This document shows, piece after piece, positions 55,468 to 64,000 of a stretch of 64,000 nt of DNA (positions within the stretch are counted from its first letter, which is position 1; each line of letters opens with the position of its first letter). Both the position numbers and the translations under genes were made by a program. The stretch is from assembly GCA_001592805.2 (NCBI GenBank), contig CP051140.1, positions 62,001 to 126,000 of the forward strand, in the 5' to 3' direction. The notes under the pieces are model-generated. The model saw only the letters and a program-made list of their open reading frames with translations. It had not been told where the DNA came from and did not search any database. Source of the stretch: Peltaster fructicola. Its lineage: Eukaryota; Ascomycota; Dothideomycetes.

Positions 55468-56620
55468 GCTGATTAGGAGTAGGTGTTGTAAGATGTGATT
55501 GCGTTGACAAGATCAGGTCGAGACAACATCATTTATAGCTGAAGCTCACGATGTACTTGCCATCCGTGACGATTCCAGGAATGAGCAACAACTGCCCGCA
55601 ATGGAGATCCATACTTGCCCGATCATCCTATGAGCAGTGCTTGCCAGCATCTCCCATGCAAAATGAGGGAACACAGAATGTAACGCCTCGTATCGTGCCA
55701 TGAGCACTGTTGATCAATTGATGTCATCGCCTTTCCTGGATATGTAAATGTCAAGCAATGCAGCTCAATGGCTACATCATTGTTGGTTTGATGAAGAGAA
55801 GGACTGGACAATAAGGGCAGTGGAATGTTTCAAGGACGAATTGCGCAAGGAGTTGCTGTAAATAGAGGTTATGCCAAGGCTGTCGATTATTGTGCGTTGT
55901 GTCATTGATGGGCGGAAGGGGGTCGATGCTTAAGGTGAAGGTCAGAATGCTGTTCAGAAGGTGCTGGTTATAGCGATGGTGATACATGCTTTCGATCTTG
56001 TGAGCTTCGCCCACCTGCCATCAACAACAACAGCTCTGGCCAAGACCTCCAATCAGCAATATGGAGCTGTCATCTCTACTACTTTGCTGCAGCAAGACAC
56101 CTTGTCGGGTCGTCCTTGTGTTGCCACATCAGCGAGGGTGTCAATATCGCGCCTTGCAGTGATGGGAGCTCGTCCAGTACGGTCCCGCCACGATGCCGGG
56201 CAGGACGTCACACAAAGAGCAGGAGATGGGCAAGGCTCGCTGCAGCTGAGCACTACGTGCTGCTCGAGTGACCAAGACATACTCCCTCGCCCATCACAGC
56301 AGTCATCGAATACGAGTATCGAGATAGCCCATACAACTCGAGTGCCGTTTCCATTACATCATCGAGAGCCTCTGCCAAGAAGCGCAACATCGGTTGCTCG
56401 GCAAAACATAAACAACTCTCCTCTACTTTGCACGCTTGAGCACCACTTCCGAGGAACTCCTCTGCACGTTTGGCTCTATACAGCAGCTTGATGACGAGCT
56501 AGCAAATACTTTCCACCTCTGCCGCTCAATATGTCGTAACGCAATAAGGGCGGCTTCCTCTCAATGGTCAAGTACTCTCTGTCTCCTTCATCGATCTTCT
56601 ATCCTCCTCAATACTAAAAG
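55468..56620. other. divergent intergenic region, nothing recognisable
   Basis: 1.15 kb. A 176-codon frame at 55961-56491 has no features or match. It should hold both promoters. Confidence 0.5.
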
Positions 56621-58557
56621 ATGCTGGGAAACACTGTGTTGGCGGCATTGCTGGCGACGGCGCCATTGGCAAGAGCAGACTGGGCTGGAAATTGGGATAA
56701 CTGGTGGCATCGCCCATCATCAACAGCTTGTTCGACGGCTGTGCAGACCACACAGACTGCAGCCTCTCAAGCAGGCTCGCAGACAGCCTCGCAAACATGT
56801 GGCTACGCTGGAGGTGCACCAACCGTCACCATTTCGGCAGGTGTACTGCACGGAACGACCACTTCTCTGCCAGCCGCAACAGCAACAGTGAACCAATTCC
56901 TAGGCGTGCCCTTCGCGCAGAGTCCTCCATTGAGGTTCGCACCAGCCGTGAAGGCGAACAGCTCTAGCAGAGTGATCAACGCGACAGCTTTCTCGCCGTC
57001 TTGTCCGCAACAATTCGCAAGTGAGTAGACCCGAAGTTTGACCTTGTCAGTACTGAACGTCGACAGTCCCTGGTTCGGCCTTCATCTTCAACAATCCTGC
57101 ACCACCTGAGTCTGAGGATTGTCTCTACCTCAATGTCTACACTCCCTCGACACCTGCTCCTGCTGATGGTCGACCTGTGCTGTTCTGGATCTATGGTGGT
57201 GCTTTGCAGTTCGGTAATGCTGGACAGCATGCGTACGATGGCAGCTGGTTCGCAAGCTATGAGGATGTGATCGTTGTGACGACGAACTACCGCACAAATG
57301 GTGAGTCGATCGCTGTGTTGATAGATCGCACTGACACCTACAGTCTTTGGATTCCCGTCCTCGCCAGAACTCCCATCCGACGGCCACAATCTCGGGTTCC
57401 TCGATCAACGCCTAGCTCTGCAATGGGTTCAAGACAACATTCACCTCTTCGGTGGCTCCAAGAACAAGGTCACCATTTTTGGCGAATCCGCAGGCGCTTT
57501 CAGTGTTGATGCACTGCTCACCAGCTTTCCTGCCAATTCGACGCCACCCTTCCGCGGTGCCATCCTCGAGTCTGGTCAATACAGTTACCGTGCAGCAGCG
57601 TTTGCAAGCTCTGCTCCTTCCTGGTATGCGCTCAGTGATGCGCTGGGATGTCCGGGAAGCTACAGCAGCAACTTGACCTGTCTGCGGGCTGCGAATGTGT
57701 CGAGTATCATCAACACTATCACAAGTAAAGCCCTACTCTTCAATCCATACCCGGACAACAAGACACTTGTGTCAAACCCTGCTGCACAGAGGTTGAGCGG
57801 CAATATCGCCAAGATCCCGGTCCTGGGAGGAACCAATGCTCAGGAAGGACGGTACGTGATCAACCTGTCTGTGTCTGCGGTATGTTGCTGACTTCTCTGC
57901 AGTGTCTTCGAGGTCGGTCAGCAAAACCTGACAGCATCGTTGAATACCTTCTTCGGCAACAATACCGCACTCAAGGACTCCGTTGCAGAGGCGTTCAAGA
58001 TTCCACAGCTTGGTATTAACGCTCCGTATGACCAGATATCTCAAATCTTCACCGAGCTCGTCTTCCAGTGTCCAGCTGCCAAGTGGGCCAATGATACAGC
58101 ATCTGTCGGCATTCCAGCCTGGAGATACTACTTCAACTCGTCCTTCACCAACACCCAAGCTCTTCCAGGACTCGGAGTATATCATTCCAGCGAGATCGAG
58201 ATCGTGTACGGCACATACGCTAATGCGACTGTCACGACACAGGAGAACGCGCTCTCTCAAGCCATGATGGGCGCATGGGCGAAGTTCGCGAGGAACCCAA
58301 ACTATGGCCCAGGCTGGAATCGTGTAGGGACCGGTGCTTCAGGCTCTGTCCTTGTTGGTGCATCTGCCAATGCTACAAGTGGCGTCTTGACAAACAGCAA
58401 TGGTACCGTTCAGGCTGGCTTCGTGGATCTGGGTCTTTGGGGCAACCGAGGCGATGCATTGAGTGCTGGTATCACGGTGATTGAGCAGTCGGAGGTGGAC
58501 TTTAGATGCCATGTCTTCGATGCGGTTTACGCGCTCGCAAACTCGGTGTCTCCGTAG
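56621..58557 (+). CDS. secreted type-B carboxylesterase
   Basis: Four exons (56621-57020, 57067-57300, 57344-57851, 57903-58557), with introns of 46, 43 and 51 nt, give 598 residues. The signal peptide is MLGNTVLAALLATAPLARA, followed by a Ser/Thr/Gln-rich linker of about 45 residues before the domain. Family landmarks: FLGVPFAQSPPLRF, EDCLYLNVYTP (first disulfide region), the oxyanion stretch FWIYGGALQFG, nucleophile Ser260 in IFGESAGAFS, acid Glu379 in GGTNAQEG and His475 in VYHSSEIEIVYG. Length is normal for fungal carboxylesterases/lipases. Many NxT/S sites fit secretion. The substrate (short-chain esters, mycotoxin esters or lipids) cannot be told. Confidence 0.9.
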
Positions 58558-59251
58558 TCCACTGGTTGTAACACAGTGCTGTAAATCTGCCACAGTACTT
58601 CTCTAGGCATGGAACGTCGTTTGCGTTACGCATGGAGTGTTGACAACAGTGCCAAAGAAGGGATGCTCCAGGACTCGACGCGGATTAGTCAGCAAAGACT
58701 TCACTTCCTCCTCGAAATGCTTCACGCTCTTTGCTTCGAGCCTCAACACATGACTATCGTTATCGTCTATTCACACGTCGAATCTTCTTACGCTACTGTG
58801 ACTCTCTGCCACGATGCGAGACGTCCTCCTTGACTCGTACATCTGGCGCCATTCATGCGGCCGTCTTCACGCATCAACTGCTATGCCCACCCTCCCACCG
58901 CCTACCTCGCCCACCCCTTATAAGCAGTGATGCATGACTGTGCCGATGTCAATCTATCTCCGTGAGCCGCTACAAGCCACTCGCGTATCAAGGCGTTAGA
59001 CATTGACTTCACGAGCCTGCTACAACGATCAGTCTTACTCCTCCCACCGCAGTCAGTGAATCTCAGACCCACCACATCATTGTTCCTGGCGATTCTACTG
59101 TAAGTAACTCTTGAAGTCCACGTGAATGTCTTGCTAGCGCTGCCGGTGCACGTCTATAAGTTGAACAAAATCTCCTTCAACACAGCTTTCTTACTACACA
59201 ACACTTCTTCTTCAATACCGATCTCCTTCTTCGTACACTTGGTCCTCAATC
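58558..59251. promoter_or_regulatory. upstream region of the tannase-like gene
   Basis: 694 bp lie between two + strand genes. A CCACCCCTTATAAGC stretch at about 58910-58925 looks like a TATA element after a pyrimidine-rich run. A GTAAGT at about 59100 could be the donor of a 5' leader intron. Both are weak calls. Confidence 0.35.
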
Positions 59252-60937
59252 ATGCAGTACAGCAACCTACTGAAGCTTGCCCTCGCAAGCACTATCTCTG
59301 TCACTCAGGCGGCCTCACTCGCCGACATCTGCACTACATCCAACATCAAGGCTGCACTTCCAGCAGATCAGTCAATCAACGACATCGTCTTCCATCCTTC
59401 CTCTGTTACCGCCACTCCCGTCTACAATGCGAATGTAGGCGGCGTCACCAGCTACTGTAGATGTGAGCCTCTCCTATGGTCATGCAACGAGAACGACAAC
59501 GTCGTTGTCAAGTACGCCCTACCAGATCCTGGTAATTTCAAGAACCGCTTCTACGTTCACGGTGGAGGTGGCTATGTCCTCTCGCGCACTACAACTGGTG
59601 GCCTGAGCTATGGCGCTGTCTCTGGAGCCACAGACGCTGGGTATGATGCATTCGACAAGTCTTTCGACCAAGTTGTCCTCTACGGCAATAACTCTCTCAA
59701 CTGGGACGCCACGCTCATGTTTGCTTTCAAGGCTCTTGGTGAGCTGACTCTTATCGGCAAGGCTCTGACCAAGAACATCTACCACATGGCAGACTCGACT
59801 AAGCTCTTCACCTACTTCGAGGGCTGCTCTGATGGCGCTCGCGAGGGCTTCAGCCAGATTCAGCGCTACGGCACGCAATATGATGGTCTTGTCGCCGCTG
59901 CACCTGCTTTCCGCTATGCTCATCAACAAGTCCTTCATACTTTCTCGAGCGTGGCTGAGCACCTCCAGAACTACTACCCACAGCCTTGCGAGATGATTCA
60001 GATTGTCAAGTCGACCATCGCAGCCTGCGATGAGCTCGATGGACGCAAGGATGGCGTTGTCGCTCGCACCGATCTCTGCATGCTCAACTTCAAGACTAGC
60101 TCTCTCGTTGGTACACCATACTCCTGCGCCGCATCTACCAACCCATCACAGCCTGCACAGAGCGGTCAGGTTAGTGCCGAGGGTGCCACACTCGCTCAGA
60201 CTATCCTCGATGGCTTGCACAACAGCCAGGGCCAACGTGCATATCTCTCTTGGCAAATCTCTTCAGAGTTTGAAGACGCCTACACAGTCTACAACACCAA
60301 TACAGGTACTTGGGATCTCAGCATTCCTTACTTCGGCGGCGGCTTCGTCACTAAGTTCGTCGAGCTCCTAGACATCGACAATCTTCCAAACCTTGATGGC
60401 GTGACCTACGATACAGTGGTCGATTGGATCAACGTTGCCTTCTCTCGATACAACGACACTCTTCAGACAACTATTCCAAACCTCATCGACTTCCAGTCTC
60501 ATGGTGGCAAGATCATTCACTTCCATGGCGAGTCTGATCCAAGCATTCCAGCTGCCTCTTCTGTCCACTATCGCCAGTCAGTCAAGTGCGTCATGTACGG
60601 TGACAACCCGAACTCCGAGACCGAACTCAACAGCTGGTACCAGTTCTATCTCGTCCCTGGCGCTGCTCACTGTGGGTACAATCCTCTGCAGCCAGGTCCA
60701 TATCCACAGACCGCCATGGCCTCAATGATTGCTTGGGTTGAACAGGGTATCGCACCAACCTCTCTTGGTGCCACTGTCAACTCTGGTCCTTTCAACGGTG
60801 AAGTTCAGCAGCTATGCATGTGGCCGACTCGACCACTGTGGTTGACCAAGGGCTCGACCTTCAACTGTGTCTATGATCAGCAGTCCATCGACACTTGGAC
60901 CTACAATCTTCCAGCCTTCGAGGGTCCAGTCTACTAG
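59252..60937 (+). CDS. tannase / feruloyl esterase family enzyme, secreted
   Basis: A single exon encodes 561 residues. The signal peptide is MQYSNLLKLALASTISVTQA. The family's Cys-Ser-Asp-His-Cys arrangement is complete: Cys192-Ser193 in EGCSDGAREG, Asp429 in FHGESDPSIP, and His473-Cys474 in PGAAHCGYNP, where Cys192 and Cys474 form the known disulfide that joins Ser and His. The calcium-site motif ACDELDGRKDGVV is at about 258-270. Family members split gallate esters of tannins or ferulate esters of plant wall polysaccharides, so this gene points to plant material as a food source. The exact substrate is not predictable. Confidence 0.92.
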   Translation: MQYSNLLKLALASTISVTQAASLADICTTSNIKAALPADQSINDIVFHPSSVTATPVYNANVGGVTSYCRCEPLLWSCNENDNVVVKYALPDPGNFKNRFYVHGGGGYVLSRTTTGGLSYGAVSGATDAGYDAFDKSFDQVVLYGNNSLNWDATLMFAFKALGELTLIGKALTKNIYHMADSTKLFTYFEGCSDGAREGFSQIQRYGTQYDGLVAAAPAFRYAHQQVLHTFSSVAEHLQNYYPQPCEMIQIVKSTIAACDELDGRKDGVVARTDLCMLNFKTSSLVGTPYSCAASTNPSQPAQSGQVSAEGATLAQTILDGLHNSQGQRAYLSWQISSEFEDAYTVYNTNTGTWDLSIPYFGGGFVTKFVELLDIDNLPNLDGVTYDTVVDWINVAFSRYNDTLQTTIPNLIDFQSHGGKIIHFHGESDPSIPAASSVHYRQSVKCVMYGDNPNSETELNSWYQFYLVPGAAHCGYNPLQPGPYPQTAMASMIAWVEQGIAPTSLGATVNSGPFNGEVQQLCMWPTRPLWLTKGSTFNCVYDQQSIDTWTYNLPAFEGPVY

Positions 60938-61108
60938 GTTGCCAGCTTGCAACTGTCCTCACGATGTGAGTTGAGTTTGCTGCTGCTGCTGAGCACGTAC
61001 GAGGCTCAAGCAGACTGAGAGATAGGGTGATGCAGAAGCATGCGCCCATACACATAGCTAGATAGCTAGATAGTCTACTTCAACTGAGACAAACTGCTTC
61101 CATCATGC

Positions 61109-62277
61109 CTAGCTCTCTGATGAATCGGCCTTGGTCTTGAATACGCTCAGATTCGGCTGAATACAAGCGAGGCTTGACTCAGCCAGGACTTGCTTGACTG
61201 CTCGGTGTTGCGCGTGATGTAGTTCTAGCACATTAGTTATCATCCACACCAAGATCTCTTCTACGTATCGATCTTGACGCCCGATCGTCGCCAGACCTTT
61301 TCGCAACTTGATCATCTCGGCAAGTCCTGTGAGGTGAACAGTGGACTTGCTCCGAGTTCCATGCTTGGCCTCATAAGCAGCATATAGTGCGACAGCCACT
61401 AAGACATGATCGTCGATACAATGATTCGAATCGGATAGAGCATCGTTAATCCTCCTGATTTGCGATTGTTCGAGAGAAAGTATACATGACTGACTTCTCG
61501 GGCTGTGCTCTTTTTGCGACAGTTGGAGTCGATGCCGAACGGCAATCAGTAGTGCCATATTGATAAGTACAGGATGCTCGAAGATGAAAGATTCCCATCT
61601 TGATCTGCGGACTGCCTTGGGGTCGAACTGTACGTTTATATCCTTCGATTGTCGTAGCACGACACACCTATAGCATGCCTACAGCGGTCACACTGATCAG
61701 ATGTGTGTAACACTGCAGCTCAAGGAGCTGTGCTCACCATGACTGAGGACAAATCAAGCTCCATGGCTTGCAAAGCACGAGCAAACAGGTGCATAGGATC
61801 TCGGAGTGCGAAAGCATGGAATGATCGAGCTCCTGTAGAGAAGGATCGCATTGTGGTACAGTCGAGCAGGTCGCCTGATGGCGGGACGAAGTGGCTCTCT
61901 CGAAGAGCTGATTGTGATGACTGCGATCCTTGCTCTATCTGCCTGCTGCCTAGGCACTGGCAGCACCACCGCGCAGTGTGTAGGCAAGTTGCAGACTTAT
62001 GATCGAGGACTTCATCCATCGTATCGAAGACTGAGCACTGTCCTGAGAATGGCGTTGTTGTGCATGACGGTGAAGACGGACGTGATGATGGTACAGACGA
62101 AGCTGGACTCTGGCTTATTGCATTTGGCTTGAGCTTATGTTGATATGGTCCTGCTGCTTTGATGCGGCGATGCTGCAGGCGAGTGACGTGTGATCGTACT
62201 CGTCTTTGATAATCACGAGTATGGATATCTGCTGGGTTCGCAATAGAGACATACTCTAGTTCCAGTGATTGATTCAT
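61109..62277 (-). CDS. Fungal_trans_2 (tachykinin-like) transcription factor-type protein
   Basis: Two exons (61738-62277, 61109-61678) are joined by a 59-nt intron (GTGAGC donor, CTGTAG acceptor), giving 369 residues. The start MNQSLELEYVSIANPADIHT, followed by QRRVRSHV, matches the usual opening of fungal 'tachykinin family' proteins (a PTxP/NPxEI, RRVRSHVM-type basic start). The middle has the helical homology region (FARALQAMELD, HPVLINMALLIAVRH, ALYAAYEAKHG) and a VHLTGLAEMIKLRKGL motif near the end. There is no Zn2Cys6 cluster, as is normal for this group. It is probably a nuclear regulator of unknown target. The alternative acceptor one step downstream breaks the frame. Confidence 0.72.
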
Positions 62278-63819
62278 AGGTCTGTTGCAGAGGTTGTATC
62301 CAGCTCACCACCCTCATAACGTAGAGTACTATGTAGGAGAAGCTTTGAGCCCTGACCAGATCTGCGCTGCACGTCATGTAACTTGATAGATCGACAATGC
62401 TCTCGAGGAAAGTTGGTGCTATTAAGCACTTTGGAAAGCTAGTACAGCTGGCGGATCTCGGAAAGAAGTGCATGTCATTCTGAGGGATCGAGCATGATGG
62501 TTTCCACGATGTGCTTCGCTCCAAGTGTCATCTCAGCAGGCGAAGAACGTCCACGGTGAGAATGACTTCCAGTACTGTCCTAGCGAACCAGCCTGATATG
62601 ATAGAATGTTGGACAGAGCTCGGTCCAAAAGAGAGGCCAAGAAGCGGATGCAGTGGATAGACATCCATGTCCAATGCACTGCAGATCAGCATGGCTAGGC
62701 TAGGTGACAGTCCATTGCGTAGATCATAACACGAGGATTTGGAATGCGGCTGGAAAATGGCTTATACAAGGCGTGTATCCAGTGAAGCAAGACCAGTATC
62801 AAATTGCAGCTGCCACAAATCCCACATCTAGTGAGCATAGTCTGAGGATCATAGGCTTTACGAACGGCGACGTCCGTCGGCGAAGTACGAATGTGCTACA
62901 CAAGTATGCTGCCGCGCGGCTCGTTTTGTGATGAAGGAGTGTAGTTATGTCACCGTGGCTAGCCACCAAACTCGCACTGTAGCGTGAGGTATATATTGCT
63001 CAAGAACCACATGGATCGTGCCGTGAGGACGACTACGGCGGCTCTGTTGCTTGGTCGAAGCTGCATAGCAAATGATCTTGCCTTGATGCTCAAATATTGG
63101 ACTCCATGTGGTATGAGTATCCTGGTCGGTTGTGTTCATATGAGTCCGTGCTCAACCAGCCACCTCATCATCTCCTTGCTTAGCTTCAACCTCCGTCTTC
63201 ACCTCTATCACCATATCCTCTTACCTATCGTCCGCATCTCCAGTCGTTCCTGTGGTCTCTCATTGACGACTCGACAGCACCACACTTGCGCTGTCCTGGG
63301 TACTTTCGTCGCTGCAGTATCACAGTGCAGCAACGGTGCAGAACACGTTCAGCTCATGCCGATATGATTCCAAGCCGTGCCTCGGTATAGAAGCGTCCCT
63401 CGAGCTATTCACCATTGCTCAACATACCACACTCATGCTGCCACCGCCCGAGACGTACCTGCGCCATGCAGAAGGCTAGTAAGAGATGGACCTGGCTACT
63501 GCACGCCAGACGACGGGATCCGCGAAAGGGACGCCCCACGTGTTTCGCAACCAGGTTTCTGAGTTCTGTTTTGACGAGCTGTCAAGCCTGCTACCTGACG
63601 CCATGACGAGCTTGAGGTGGTTGTCTCAAGAACCTTGATCTGCATGCGATGCAGTCCCTTGAAAGACGAGCAACCACAGAGCCTAGGCATCCTCTCAAGG
63701 TTCACGATCCCCTCATTACAGACACCACGGTCCCTGATCCTGATGGTGGAAAGTGTGTACATATACCGAATCGTTCGCAAGAGCAGTAAGTACGCCCGAT
63801 TCTCGCCATCACAACCACT
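62278..63819. other. intergenic, nothing recognisable
   Basis: 1.5 kb of divergent upstream DNA. Several frames of 60-127 codons occur, none with a signal peptide or domain. Confidence 0.5.
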
Positions 63820-64000
63820 ATGATCTCACTCAACGCCCTGCTCACAACCTTGTTATTGACCTCTGCTGTGAGCGCTGTTCCCACGCCACAACTCTTCGGA
63901 GTGGACCTTGCTCTGCCCTCTAGCCCTGATGACCTCCTTGGCTACCTGTCGAGCTTTCGTCTAGATCTTGCACAAACTGAATCAACACCAAGCTATGGTC
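63820..64000 (+). CDS. start of a secreted protein, cut by the window end
   Basis: An ATG at 63820-63822 opens a frame that is still open at base 64000 (60 codons visible). The first 18 residues are a clear signal peptide (MISLNALLTTLLLTSAVS) with an AVP-type cleavage region. The mature start, TPQLFGVDLALPSSPDD, is not recognised. Length and family are unknown. Confidence 0.6.
   Translation, partial: MISLNALLTTLLLTSAVSAVPTPQLFGVDLALPSSPDDLLGYLSSFRLDLAQTESTPSYG

Noticed and set aside
55961-56491. 176-codon plus-strand frame upstream of the carboxylesterase
   Set aside because: Featureless and within a region expected to be promoter.
1-64000. transposons, LTR elements or virus-derived genes
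   Set aside because: No reverse transcriptase, integrase, transposase, capsid motif, long terminal repeat or terminal inverted repeat was seen by eye. A repeat-library search would be needed to exclude short remnants.

Overview
The window looks like nuclear DNA of a filamentous ascomycete (Pezizomycotina); a Dothideomycete is my best guess, but that is inference. The evidence is dense genes on both strands, very short introns (43-61 nt) with GT...AG ends and CTAAC/CTGAC-type branch sites, and fungal-only families: CFEM, HET, Zn2Cys6 and Fungal_trans_2 regulators, a But2-domain secreted protein, a DUF3112-like membrane protein and a fungal tannase/feruloyl esterase. I see no rRNA, no convincing tRNA, no transposase and no LTR or reverse-transcriptase element.

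Left third (1-23.7 kb): a possible 3' gene fragment carrying a 14-residue repeat; an acidic low-complexity nuclear-type protein; a secreted subtilisin and, on the same strand just upstream of it, a separate protein made of three I9 propeptide-like domains; a small cysteine-rich secreted protein; a CFEM GPI protein; an F-box protein; a small two-exon conserved protein; a carotenoid oxygenase; a secretory lipase; and a cutinase with a very long Ser/Ala tail.

Middle (24-45 kb): an AT-hook protein whose frame continues past one TAG into a second long open frame; a Zn2Cys6 regulator; a seven-helix membrane protein; a pepsin-type aspartyl protease whose GPI-signal-like tail lies in another frame; a HET-domain protein; an MFS transporter with one 832-nt intron that holds seven copies of a conserved motif spaced by unique DNA; and a GAF-domain hybrid histidine kinase.

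Right third (45-64 kb): a single-pass Ser/Thr-rich surface protein with a PPPPY tail; an NmrA-like oxidoreductase with an apparent frameshift; a PQ-loop vacuolar transporter; a predicted mitochondrial membrane protein; an ABHD12-like hydrolase; a But2-domain secreted protein; a type-B carboxylesterase; a tannase/feruloyl esterase; a Fungal_trans_2 regulator; and the start of a secreted protein cut by the window edge.

A large share of the genes encode secreted hydrolases or wall proteins, which suits a plant-, litter- or surface-associated fungus. The genes do not form an obvious biosynthetic cluster. The best candidates for something new are the free-standing triple I9-like protein beside a subtilisin and the spaced repeat array inside the transporter intron. 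Exon boundaries were worked out by eye from frame, splice signals and family similarity, and none has been checked against RNA.
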